Positions 8,840 through 17,486 of a stretch of 64,000 nucleotides of DNA are shown here, piece after piece. The position numbers and the translations under genes were made by a program. Origin of the DNA: CBDFKB01 sp965248715 (lineage in GTDB: Bacteria > Pseudomonadota > Alphaproteobacteria > Rhizobiales > Rhizobiaceae); assembly GCA_965248715.1 (NCBI GenBank), contig CBDFKB010000008.1, positions 992,001 through 1,056,000 on the forward strand, in the 5' to 3' direction. Numbering within the stretch: the stretch's first letter is position 1; every line of letters begins with the position of its first letter. The notes beneath the pieces were generated by a model, which ran no database searches, was not told the origin of the DNA, and was given only the letters and a program-made list of their open reading frames with translations.

Positions 8840-9715
8840 TTATTTGGTATTCTTCAACCGCGCCAGCAGGGATGATGTGTCCCACCGGCTGCCGCCCATT
8901 TTCTGCAATTCGGAATAGAATTGGTCGACCAGGGCGGCTACCGGCAAATGGGATTGATTGGTACGTGCCTCGTCCAGACACATCGCCAAATCCTTGCGCA
9001 TCCAATCGACGGCGAACCCGTGCTCATATTCACCCCGATCCATGGTTTGCCAACGGTTGTCCATCTGCCACGATTGCGCCGCACCTTTTGAAATGACCCC
9101 GATTACCTTGCTGACATCAAGGCCGGCATTTTGTGCGAAACCAATGCCCTCGGCCAATCCCTGCACCAGGCCAGCAATGCAAATTTGGTTGACCATTTTG
9201 GTTAATTGGCCGGCGCCAGTCGGCCCCATCAGGCCGACCATTTTGGCGTAGCAATCGATTACCGGTTTGGCGCGATCAAATACCGCTTCTTCGCCGCCAA
9301 CCATCACCGTCAGCGCGCCGTTTTCTGCCCCGGCCTGGCCACCGGAAACCGGTGCATCGAGAAATTCGAAGCCACCCTTTTGTGCCGCTTGGCCCAATTG
9401 GCGCGCGATTGCCGCAGATGCAGTGGTGTTATCGATGAAGATTGCGCCAGACTTCATCGCCGCAAATGCACCTTGCGATCCGATGGTGACGGAAGCCAGA
9501 TCATCATCATTGCCGACGCAGGCGAACACCAAATCAGCGTCTTGGGCGGCCTCCATCGGCGTCGACGCGGCGGTGCCGCCATGTTCTGCAACCCAGGCCG
9601 CAGCCTTGGCCGCAGTGCGGTTGTAGACGCATAAATCGTGGCCGCCGCGTTCCTTGATATGGCCGGCCATCGGATATCCCATGACCCCCAAGCCGATGAA
9701 ACCCACTCTTGCCAT
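8840..9715 (-). CDS. NAD(P)-dependent beta-hydroxyacid dehydrogenase (3-hydroxyisobutyrate dehydrogenase family)
   Basis: The 291-residue enzyme begins MARVGFIGLGVMGYPM, the dinucleotide-binding GxGxMGxxM signature of this family. Substrate-binding motif DAPVSGGQAGAENGALTVMV and the catalytic-Lys helix region QLTKMVNQICIAG follow. Members oxidise or reduce 3-hydroxyisobutyrate, tartronate semialdehyde, glyoxylate/succinic semialdehyde and similar short hydroxyacids; sequence alone does not fix the substrate. The start at 9715 has AAGGGG upstream; longer readings toward 9889 have no family support. It is divergent from the Ntn acylase gene, the two starts being 139 bp apart. Confidence 0.92.
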   Translation of the reverse strand: MARVGFIGLGVMGYPMAGHIKERGGHDLCVYNRTAAKAAAWVAEHGGTAASTPMEAAQDADLVFACVGNDDDLASVTIGSQGAFAAMKSGAIFIDNTTASAAIARQLGQAAQKGGFEFLDAPVSGGQAGAENGALTVMVGGEEAVFDRAKPVIDCYAKMVGLMGPTGAGQLTKMVNQICIAGLVQGLAEGIGFAQNAGLDVSKVIGVISKGAAQSWQMDNRWQTMDRGEYEHGFAVDWMRKDLAMCLDEARTNQSHLPVAALVDQFYSELQKMGGSRWDTSSLLARLKNTK

Positions 9716-9854
9716 GGTGATCCCCTTTTTGCCAAAGTGTTTGCGGTAGCTAATAGTGCTGCCGAGTCGGATTTTACCGGCAGGAATAGTGCTGGACAAG
9801 GTGGCTTGAAGACCAAGCCCGGCGCCATAGTCAAATTGCAAAGGATGTGGGTTG

Positions 9855-12320
9855 ATGGGCCGTTTGATCAAATGGATCGGCATTGCCATTGGGTTTTTGG
9901 TTGTTGTGGCGATTGTCGCGCTGGTCGGGCTCTATATGGTGCTGCTGCGCGGAATGCCGCTCAACGACGGAACTTTGCAAATTTCCGCCTTGTCGGCGCC
10001 GGTGGAAATCGTCCGCGATCGCCATGCTGTGCCGCATATTCAAGGTGCTAACGAGCGTGATGTGGTCGCGGCACTGGGCTTTGTACACGCCCAAGAACGG
10101 CTGTGGCAGATGGAAGTGCTGCGCATGGCGGCCCAGGGACGGCTTTCGGAAATGTTCGGCGATGCGGCGATTTCCGCTGACAAATTCCTGCGTACGATCG
10201 CCATCGACCGCGCCGCCGAACGCTCGGTGGTGGCACTGTTACCTGAGACCCGCGACCTGCTGGAAGCCTATAGCGGCGGCGTCAATGCCTATTTGACCCG
10301 CAAAAAGCGGTTGTTTGAACCGGCCCTGCCGCCGGAATTCATGATCCTTGGCCATATGCCGGAGCCCTGGCAGCCCCAGCACAGCGTTGCCGCGATAAAA
10401 ATGATGGCGCTAACGCTCGGCCAAAACTCCGGTGTGGAACTTCGGCGTATGGGTTTGGCTGCGCGCGGCTTCAGCCCAATCGAAATCGAGGAGCTGATCC
10501 CAAATCATCGCGGCGACAATCCGCCTCCGCTGCCCGATCTCAGGCAATTGTTCAATATCGGCGAGGATGGCCCGCGCGCATCAGCACCGATTGAAAAGGC
10601 CGACCGGGTGCTGGAGGCGCTGATTGGTGAGACCGGGGTTTGGGCCTCCAACAACTGGGTGATTTCCGGCGCCCGGACCCGCACCGGCAAACCGATCCTG
10701 GCCAATGATCCCCATCTTGGTATCAGCGCGCCGGCAACCTTTTTTCTCGCCCATCTTGCGTATGACGAAAATGGCAAAACTCGCCACGTGATTGGCGCCA
10801 GCCTGCCGGGCACACCGGCAATCATGGTTGGTCGCACGGACCGACTTGCGTGGGGACTGACCACCACCGGGCTCGACGCCCAAGACATATATGTCGAACG
10901 GCTGAGCGCCGACGATGACAATATGTATGAAACCCCGCAAGGGGTGCAACCGTTTGAAGTGCGCGAAGAGCACATCGCGGTCAAAGGGGCGGACCCGGTC
11001 ATCATAAAGGTTCGCCGCACCCGTCATGGTCCGGTGTTGCCGGACAGTTACCGACAGATTTCGACGATCTTGCCAGAGCGCACGGTTGCGGCGTTGCAAT
11101 GGGTGGCATTGGCCAGTGACGATACGACCCTTGATGCGGTGTTTAAAATCCCCGATGCCGAAAACGTCGATGATTATATCGCCGCCATGGCGCGTGTTGT
11201 CTCACCGATGCAGTCCATGGTGATTGCCGATCAGGACGGCAACATAGCCATGATCGCGCCGGGCCGGGTGCCGGTCCGTTCGGCCGAGAACACTATCATG
11301 GGACGGGCGCCGGTGCCGGGTTGGGAGGCGAAATATGATTGGCAGGGCTATCTGCGGCCCGATCAGGTGCCGATCTTGAAAAATCCGCCAAATGGCGCCA
11401 TCGGCACTGCAAATTCGCGCATATTGTGGCCGGGCTATTCGCACCACATAACCTTTGACTGGGCTGAGGTCTATCGCCACGACCGGGTACAGGAATTGAT
11501 TGTTCAAAACCCGGCCAAGCAAGACATGGAGACCAGCGTTGCGGCGATGGGCGATACCCGTTCCGGCGCCTATCTCGAATTGCGCGATATCTTGTTTGAG
11601 TTGATCGGACCGGGGGTAACGGTCAATCGCGAGATCACCACGGCGCTGCGGCGTTGGGACGGCGAAATGGCTTTTGCTGCGCCGGAGCCGTTGATTATGG
11701 CCGCATGGTTGAAAATCATGTATCGCCGGGTACTTGAAGACGATTTGAAAGACCAGTATTCGCGCTTTGAGCGGGTCAATGCCACGCGGCTTATCCAACT
11801 GCTCGACCACGCGGTTGCCCGCGATTGGTGCGATGTAATCACCACTGAGATCAAAGAAACCTGTGGCACGCTGGCTAAGGTTGCGCTACAGGATGCGCTT
11901 GACGAACTGGAGCGCGATTATGGCAAGGACTGGCGCAAATGGCGCTGGGGCGAGACCCACATTGCCTATGGCGAACACCGGCCGTTTGCGAATGTCGGGT
12001 TGTTGGCCGGCCTGTTTAACATTGAAATTGGTAGCGCTGGCGGTGCCTATACCCTACGTCGAGGCCAAATCGAGCTTAGCGGCGAGCGACCCTATCACAA
12101 TGTCCATGGATCGGTGTATCGCGCGGTGTATGATCTAGCCGACCCGGACCGCTCGAAATTCATCATATTCGGTGGTCAAAGCGGGCATTTCCTGTCAGCC
12201 CATTATCGCTCGCTGGCCGAAAAATGGTCGCAAATGGCTTTCATCTCGATGACCACGAAATCCAGTGAATATGCGGTCGGCGCCATTGGCACCCTTCGCC
12301 TGACGCCGGGCAATAATTGA
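9855..12320 (+). CDS. Penicillin acylase family Ntn hydrolase
   Basis: An 821-residue precursor with an N-terminal membrane or signal segment (about residues 4-30) and the layout of penicillin G acylase-type enzymes. An alpha chain (VAALGFVHAQERLWQMEVLR) precedes the predicted autocleavage site. Ser265 in VWASNNWVISG becomes the N-terminal nucleophile of the beta chain. LANDPHLGISAPATFFLAHL and the tail GQSGHFLSAHY are typical. Relatives deacylate amides such as N-acyl amino acids, acyl-homoserine lactones or beta-lactams. The gene lies 13 bp upstream of ade and may be co-transcribed with it. Substrate is unknown. Confidence 0.93.
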   Translation: MGRLIKWIGIAIGFLVVVAIVALVGLYMVLLRGMPLNDGTLQISALSAPVEIVRDRHAVPHIQGANERDVVAALGFVHAQERLWQMEVLRMAAQGRLSEMFGDAAISADKFLRTIAIDRAAERSVVALLPETRDLLEAYSGGVNAYLTRKKRLFEPALPPEFMILGHMPEPWQPQHSVAAIKMMALTLGQNSGVELRRMGLAARGFSPIEIEELIPNHRGDNPPPLPDLRQLFNIGEDGPRASAPIEKADRVLEALIGETGVWASNNWVISGARTRTGKPILANDPHLGISAPATFFLAHLAYDENGKTRHVIGASLPGTPAIMVGRTDRLAWGLTTTGLDAQDIYVERLSADDDNMYETPQGVQPFEVREEHIAVKGADPVIIKVRRTRHGPVLPDSYRQISTILPERTVAALQWVALASDDTTLDAVFKIPDAENVDDYIAAMARVVSPMQSMVIADQDGNIAMIAPGRVPVRSAENTIMGRAPVPGWEAKYDWQGYLRPDQVPILKNPPNGAIGTANSRILWPGYSHHITFDWAEVYRHDRVQELIVQNPAKQDMETSVAAMGDTRSGAYLELRDILFELIGPGVTVNREITTALRRWDGEMAFAAPEPLIMAAWLKIMYRRVLEDDLKDQYSRFERVNATRLIQLLDHAVARDWCDVITTEIKETCGTLAKVALQDALDELERDYGKDWRKWRWGETHIAYGEHRPFANVGLLAGLFNIEIGSAGGAYTLRRGQIELSGERPYHNVHGSVYRAVYDLADPDRSKFIIFGGQSGHFLSAHYRSLAEKWSQMAFISMTTKSSEYAVGAIGTLRLTPGNN

Positions 12321-12333
12321 GGATGGTAAAATC

Positions 12334-14127
12334 ATGAGTAAACTCGAACCCTGGAGCCAATTGGCACCGCGCTTGGTGGATGTGGCAGCCGGGCGCACCG
12401 GCGCCGATCTGGTGGTCAAGAACGGCAATTGGGTCAACGTCCATTCCGGCGAGATTGTGCCCTATAGCGACATCGCCATCAGCGGCGGCCGGTTTGCCTA
12501 TTGCGGTCCCGATGCCAGCCATTGCATTGGTGCCGATACCCAAGTAATCGACGCCGAAGGCCGATATTTGGTGCCGGGGCTTTGTGATGCCCACATGCAC
12601 GTCGAAAGCGGCATGCTGACTGTCACCGAGTTTGCCCGCGCGGTAATCCCGCACGGCACCACAACCATGTTCATCGACCCGCACGAAATCGCCAACGTTT
12701 TCGGCATGGACGGGGTGCGGATGATGCACGACGAGGCGATTGGCCTGCCGATCAATGTCTATGTGCAGATGCCGTCTTGCGTGCCCTCGGCGCCAGGTCT
12801 GGAACACGCCGGCGCCGAGATCGGGCCTGACGATGTGCGCGAAGCCATGAGCTGGCCGGGTATTATTGGCCTTGGCGAGGTGATGAATTTTCCCGGCGTT
12901 GCCGCAGCTGACGAAACCATGATGGGCGAAATTGCCGCCACCATCGAGGCCCACAAAGTGGTCGGCGGGCACTATGCCTCGCCCGATCTTGGTCCGCCGT
13001 TTCATGCCTATGCCGCCGGCGGCCCGGCCGACGACCATGAAGGCACGCGGATGATCGACGCCATTGCCAGGGTGCGCCAGGGCATGAAGGCGATGCTGCG
13101 GCTCGGTTCGGCTTGGTATGATGTGGCCGAACAAATTCGTGCGGTGACCGAGATGGGCCTTGATCCGCGCAATTTCATTTTGTGCACCGATGATTGCCAT
13201 TCCGGCACCTTGGTGCACGAGGGCCACATGGACCGGGTGGTGCGCCATGCGATCGGGCAAGGGCTGGCACCGCTGACGGCGATCCAGATGGCAACCCTTA
13301 ATGCGGCCGAGCATTTTGGTCTTGGCCGCGAGCTTGGGTCGATTGCGCCCGGCCGACGGGCCGATTTTCTGTTGGTCTCGAACTTGCCGAAGCTGACAAT
13401 CGACGCGGTCTATGCCCGTGGTGATTTGGTTGCCAACCAGTCGGAGATTGTCATCGACCTGCCACGGTTCCCGCATGGGAAAAAGTTCCGCAACAGCGTT
13501 CATGTAGGTCGCAAACTGCAGGCGGATGATTTCGAAATTGTGGCGCCGAGCGAAAAAGGCAAAGCACGTGTCAGGGTGATCGGCGTGGTGGAAAACCAAG
13601 CGCCGACCCGCGCGCTCGATGCGGAACTAAAGATCGCCGACGGTGTGGTCAAAATGGATATCAAAAACGATGTCTGCCAGGTGGCGCTGGTCGAGCGGCA
13701 TCGCGGTACTGGCGAGGCGACCAACGGGTTCGTGTCGGGCTTTGGCTATAACCGCAAATGCGCCATTGCCTCAACCGTTGCCCATGACAGCCACCACATT
13801 TTGGTTGTCGGCACCAACCGCAAAGATATGGCCAAGGCGGTCAACCGGCTGCAAGAGGTCGGCGGCGGGGTCTGCATGATTTCCAGGGGCGAGGAACTGG
13901 CGATGATCGAACTGCCGATCGCCGGGCTGATGTCGAACGAACGCGCAGATATCGTCGCCGACAAGGCCGAAAAGCTGATCGCGGCGATGGCAAAATGCGG
14001 CTGCACCCTCAACAACGCCTATATGCAACACTCGCTTTTGGCCTTGGTGGTGATCCCGGAACTTCGAATTTCCGACCGCGGCATCATTGATGTCACCCAG
14101 TTCGAAAAGGTCGATTTGTTTGTGTAG
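12334..14127 (+). CDS. ade: Adenine deaminase
   Basis: The 597-residue amidohydrolase-superfamily enzyme converts adenine to hypoxanthine and ammonia. The metal-binding HxH is in LCDAHMHVESGML. The conserved GTTTMFIDPHEIANV, GLGEVMNFPGV, ILCTDDCHSGTL and LGSIAPGRRADFLLV segments match AdeC/YicP-type adenine deaminases. A C-terminal adenine-deaminase domain follows, with FGYNRKCAIASTVAHDSHH and a second region near KAEKLIAAMAKCGC. Start at 12334 follows a GAGGATGG ribosome-binding site. It sits between the Ntn acylase and the PLP enzyme on the same strand, so it could share an operon with nitrogen-compound catabolic genes. Confidence 0.95.
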   Translation: MSKLEPWSQLAPRLVDVAAGRTGADLVVKNGNWVNVHSGEIVPYSDIAISGGRFAYCGPDASHCIGADTQVIDAEGRYLVPGLCDAHMHVESGMLTVTEFARAVIPHGTTTMFIDPHEIANVFGMDGVRMMHDEAIGLPINVYVQMPSCVPSAPGLEHAGAEIGPDDVREAMSWPGIIGLGEVMNFPGVAAADETMMGEIAATIEAHKVVGGHYASPDLGPPFHAYAAGGPADDHEGTRMIDAIARVRQGMKAMLRLGSAWYDVAEQIRAVTEMGLDPRNFILCTDDCHSGTLVHEGHMDRVVRHAIGQGLAPLTAIQMATLNAAEHFGLGRELGSIAPGRRADFLLVSNLPKLTIDAVYARGDLVANQSEIVIDLPRFPHGKKFRNSVHVGRKLQADDFEIVAPSEKGKARVRVIGVVENQAPTRALDAELKIADGVVKMDIKNDVCQVALVERHRGTGEATNGFVSGFGYNRKCAIASTVAHDSHHILVVGTNRKDMAKAVNRLQEVGGGVCMISRGEELAMIELPIAGLMSNERADIVADKAEKLIAAMAKCGCTLNNAYMQHSLLALVVIPELRISDRGIIDVTQFEKVDLFV

Positions 14128-14181
14128 GGTGAACGGGCGCCGGGCCATGCGCCGAGCACTTTTATTTGGCGAAGCGTTCCC

Positions 14182-15255
14182 ATGCAACTAATCGCCAATC
14201 CTTTGCGCGGGCGGGGCTTCGCGCCGTCGGATCAATTGTCCGAAGGCGAGGTTCTGGTCGATCCAGAGCCGGCCCGGCAATTATACGCCGCCTGTCCGGC
14301 GGCCCATGTCACCCCATTGCTCGATCACGATGCAATCGCGCGCGATTTGGGGATCGGCAAATTGTGGCTGAAAGACGAGCGTGGCCGTATCGGCCTTGGC
14401 AGTTTCAAGGCGCTCGGTGCTGCCCATGCGATCGCCAAACAGGCGATTGAACGGGCCGGGTTGGAAAATGCCGCTACCGCGCTTGCCGGCGAAACTTTTG
14501 TGTGCGCCAGCGCCGGCAATCATGGCCTGTCGGTGGCGGCCGGCGCACGATTGTTTGGCGCCAAAGCGGTGGTTTATTTGTCCCATTCAGTAGATGAAAG
14601 TTTCGCCGAACGCCTGCGCGGCAAAAGCGCGACCGTGGTTCGTGAAGGGACTGACTATGCCGCATCGATGGCGGCAGCGGCCAAGGCGGCACACGATCAT
14701 GGTTGGCAATTATTGTCGGACAGTTCCTGGCAGGGCTATTGGCGTCCGGCGCGCGACGTGATGGAGGGCTATTTGATCATGGCTGAGGAGGTTGTCGGCC
14801 AGATCAGCGAACCGCCGACCGATTTATTCCTGCAGGCTGGCGTTGGCGGGTTGGCGGCGGCGTGCGCAGGGGCGGCTAGGCGTCAATGGGGCGACACGGT
14901 GCGGATCATCGTCGTCGAACCGGACCGGGCACCGGCGATCCATCACAGCATCCTTGCCGGGCGGTCGGTAATTACCTCTGGTGCCGATTCCAATATGGGC
15001 CGGCTCGATTGCAAGGAACCTTCCCATCTGGCGCTAAAACTGTTGGCGCGTGAGGCCGATGATCTGATGCTGATATCGGATGAGGAAGCGACGCAAAGCG
15101 TTGCGCTATTAGCAGACCACGGCATTGTTACTACCCCATCGGGCGCCGGTGGCTTTGCCGGGTTGCACCATTGCCCGCAACAAGGATCAGCATCTACGAT
15201 CAACGGTGTTACCCGGGCGCTGGCCTATATTACGGAGGGGGTGGAAGATCGCTGA
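14182..15255 (+). CDS. PLP-dependent enzyme, diaminopropionate ammonia-lyase-like
   Basis: The 357-residue fold-type II PLP enzyme has the cofactor Lys at about residue 76 in GSFKALGAAHAI and the phosphate-binding loop CASAGNHGLSVA. The pattern NHG..VA..A..FG.KAVVYL, and SDSSWQGY before a GY.IMAEE helix, resembles diaminopropionate ammonia-lyase (YgeX/DpaL), which cleaves 2,3-diaminopropionate to pyruvate and ammonia. Threonine dehydratase-like activity is an alternative. It overlaps the next gene and belongs to a run with an M24 enzyme and an Asp/Glu-racemase-like enzyme. That trio resembles ectoine-type amino-acid degradation clusters, though exact substrates are not evident. Confidence 0.8.
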   Translation: MQLIANPLRGRGFAPSDQLSEGEVLVDPEPARQLYAACPAAHVTPLLDHDAIARDLGIGKLWLKDERGRIGLGSFKALGAAHAIAKQAIERAGLENAATALAGETFVCASAGNHGLSVAAGARLFGAKAVVYLSHSVDESFAERLRGKSATVVREGTDYAASMAAAAKAAHDHGWQLLSDSSWQGYWRPARDVMEGYLIMAEEVVGQISEPPTDLFLQAGVGGLAAACAGAARRQWGDTVRIIVVEPDRAPAIHHSILAGRSVITSGADSNMGRLDCKEPSHLALKLLAREADDLMLISDEEATQSVALLADHGIVTTPSGAGGFAGLHHCPQQGSASTINGVTRALAYITEGVEDR

Positions 15256-16381
15256 TCGAGATTTTCCGGTAAGCGAATATGAGGCCCGCATGGCGTTAGT
15301 CCAGCAGGCGATGGCGCGCGACGGCCTTGATGCCATATTGGTGATGGACGAGGCCAATGTGCGCTATTTTTCCGGCTTCCGCACCTTGTTCTGGCAAAGC
15401 CCGACTAGACCGTGGTTTCTGGTGCTGCCGGCTAAAGGCGAACCGGTTGCGGTAATCCCTGAGATCGGCGCAACACTGATGGGTGGGACTTGGGTCAAAG
15501 ATATCCGCACCTGGGCATCGCCTGACTATGCAGACGACGGGGTTTCGCTATTGGCATCGGTGATCAGTGCCTATCCAACCGTTGGTCTGCCGAGTGGCCG
15601 CGAAACCGTGTTGCGCATGCCGCTGCAAGATTTTCGACGGTTGGAAGCAGCAACCAATCGGCGATTTGTTGATGCCAGTAACATCATCCGCCAGGTGCGC
15701 CGGGTCAAATCGGCGGCGGAAATCTCCTATATTGAGGCGATCTGCGGCATCGCCTCGACCAGTTTCGCCAATGCGCCGAACTTGTTTTGTGTCGGCCAGC
15801 GGCTCGACGAAGCGTTTCGCGCTTTCAAGATCGACTTGCTGTCGAATGGCGCCGAAGAAGTTCCCTATCTGGTCGGTGGCGCCGGTGCGGACGGTTATCT
15901 GGACGTGATTTCGCCGGCAAGTCCGCGTAAATTGGCGCCGGGTGATGTATTGATGCTCGATACCGGAGCTACTCTGGCCGGCTATTTTTGCGATTTCGAC
16001 CGCAATTTCGCATTTTCCCACGCCAGCGATCATGCACGTCAAGCCTATGCCACGCTTTACCAGTCCACCGAGGCCGGGCTGGCCGCTGCACGTCCAGGCG
16101 TTACTTGCGGTGATTTGTACCAGGCGATGGCGGCGATAATCGGCGATGATGGCGGCACTATCGGTCGGCTTGGCCATGGCCTCGGCATCGAATTGACCGA
16201 ACCGCCTTCGATCATTCCAGGCGACGACACGGTGCTGGAGGCCGGCATGGTGATGACCCTCGAACCGAGTATTGCCACTACCGACGGCCGTTTCATGGTA
16301 CAGGAAGAAAACATTGTGATCCGCGATGGGGCGCCGCAATTGCTGAGCCGTCGGGCGCCCGAGGAACTGGCGATATTGTGA
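15206..16381 (+). CDS. M24 family metallopeptidase (Xaa-Pro aminopeptidase / ectoine hydrolase-like)
   Basis: The creatinase-type N-terminal domain (EYEARMALVQQAMARDGLDA) is followed by a pita-bread catalytic domain. All five metal ligands look present: Asp in MLDTGATLAG, Asp in CDFDRNF, His in GHGLGIELTEPP, Glu in LEPSI and Glu in QEENIVI. Relatives cut X-Pro peptides or open cyclic or amide compounds, as in ectoine hydrolase. The start is unclear. A strong GGAGGGGG at 15234-15241 points to initiation near 15248, where only ATC is in frame. The GTG at 15206 is the nearest standard start keeping the conserved N-terminus; the ATG at 15290 would remove it. The 3' end overlaps the next gene by four bases (GTGA). 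Confidence 0.88.
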   Translation: MLPGRWPILRRGWKIADRDFPVSEYEARMALVQQAMARDGLDAILVMDEANVRYFSGFRTLFWQSPTRPWFLVLPAKGEPVAVIPEIGATLMGGTWVKDIRTWASPDYADDGVSLLASVISAYPTVGLPSGRETVLRMPLQDFRRLEAATNRRFVDASNIIRQVRRVKSAAEISYIEAICGIASTSFANAPNLFCVGQRLDEAFRAFKIDLLSNGAEEVPYLVGGAGADGYLDVISPASPRKLAPGDVLMLDTGATLAGYFCDFDRNFAFSHASDHARQAYATLYQSTEAGLAAARPGVTCGDLYQAMAAIIGDDGGTIGRLGHGLGIELTEPPSIIPGDDTVLEAGMVMTLEPSIATTDGRFMVQEENIVIRDGAPQLLSRRAPEELAIL

Positions 16382-17133
16382 GCACCAACCAGCCCTTGTC
16401 ATTCGAACTCGACGCAGGTGCCGCCGGTGATGCTGCGCTTGGCCTGATCGTGCTCGCCAGCGACGAGACCATCGAGCCGGAACTGGCGCCTTTGTTCGCC
16501 GAACCGGGGGTCGCACTTTACCACAGCCGCATCCCGAGTGCGGCCGAAGTTACCAACGATACCTTAGCTGAAATGGAAGCGGCATTGCCGCGCGCGGTAG
16601 CATTGTTGCCGGCGGCAGCCGAATTTTCCGCGATCGGTTACGCCTGCACCTCCGGCGCCACGGTGATTGGGCCTGAAAAAATTGCCGGCATCATCAATGC
16701 TGCCCACCCAAATGCCAAGGCGAGTGATCCGATGTCGGCGCTGATTGCCGCTGCACGCCATCTAGGCGCGGTAAAAATCGGATTTGTTACGCCCTACATT
16801 GCCGAGGTGTCGCAAGCGATGCGTGACTATCTGGAGCAGAACGGATTTGAAATTGCCGCCTTTGGCTCGTTTGAGCAGGGGACGGAAAAGACCGTGGCGC
16901 GGATTAGCGAACCTTCGCTCAAGCGCGCGATGATCGATGTCGCCGGCGGCGCTGAAGTTGACCTGTTGTTTGCCTCCTGCACCAATCTGCGCGCGTTCAG
17001 CGTGATTGAGCAGGTGGAACGAGCGACCGGAGTGGCGGTGATTTCCAGCAATCTGGCACTTGCCTGGCACCTTAGACGGCTCGCCGGACTGCCGACCGCC
17101 GGCAAAGGACCGGGGTTACTGTTTAATTCTTGA
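16378..17133 (+). CDS. Asp/Glu racemase superfamily protein (maleate isomerase / EutA-like)
   Basis: The 251-residue protein has the paired catalytic cysteines of the Asp/Glu racemase superfamily: Cys90 in YACTSGATVIG and Cys201 in FASCTNLRAFSVI, each at the start of a parallel-fold half. The domain IGFVTPYIAEVSQAM and the C-terminal GVAVISSNLALAWH are characteristic of the maleate cis-trans isomerase / arylmalonate decarboxylase branch. That branch includes EutA of ectoine-utilisation clusters. Its GTG start overlaps the preceding M24 stop (GTGA), so the two are probably translationally coupled. The reaction (racemase, isomerase or decarboxylase) cannot be decided from sequence. Confidence 0.85.
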   Translation: MSTNQPLSFELDAGAAGDAALGLIVLASDETIEPELAPLFAEPGVALYHSRIPSAAEVTNDTLAEMEAALPRAVALLPAAAEFSAIGYACTSGATVIGPEKIAGIINAAHPNAKASDPMSALIAAARHLGAVKIGFVTPYIAEVSQAMRDYLEQNGFEIAAFGSFEQGTEKTVARISEPSLKRAMIDVAGGAEVDLLFASCTNLRAFSVIEQVERATGVAVISSNLALAWHLRRLAGLPTAGKGPGLLFNS

Positions 17134-17194
17134 GCCAAGAAAATATGATGTGTGAATGGCAACCCGTCGGTCTGTAAACCATCGTCGACCAGTT

Positions 17195-17337
17195 TAGTGC
17201 CTGTAAAAACCCTCGATTTTGTTGGGCTGGGTATGATTTTGAAGTTTTGAGTACCGGATAATATGTTGAAATATTTGAGGAACGCAAAAACGAAAAATTG
17301 CTCCCAGGACCCAAAAGAAGGGTTTTTAGAGGTACTC
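17195..17337 (-). mobile_element. 143-bp MITE, copy 1 (degenerate left end)
   Basis: One of three 143-bp copies. The right end reads GGGTTTTTAGAGGTACTC; the left end TAGTGCCTGTAAAAACCCT has three mismatches to the consensus GAGYACCTCTAAAAACCCT. It is flanked by a 4-bp duplication AGTT (17191-17194 and 17338-17341). No coding capacity. It lies about 150 bp upstream of aspS. The rest of the 17134-17486 gap is the aspS leader, with nothing else recognised. Strand is given relative to the copy at 28551. Confidence 0.85.
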
Positions 17338-17486
17338 AGTTGATTGCGCGGATAGCTAAGGAGGCGCCTTATACTCACCCTTCTAATCTTGACAATTCGC
17401 CGCTTACATGCGCTTTTCCGCCCGGTTCTGATCGGGGCTCAGTAAAGTCAGCGATCGACTTTTTCCACGTATTCCAGGTAGATTAC

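Noticed and set aside
12241..13599. 452-codon open frame opposite the adenine deaminase gene
   Set aside because: It lies entirely antisense to a well-conserved gene and shows no protein-family features; high-GC third positions produce such shadows.
17298..17486. N-terminal extension of aspS into the 143-bp MITE
   Set aside because: The extra 63 codons come from the MITE and leader. The ATG at 17487 has a ribosome-binding site and gives the standard AspRS N-terminus.
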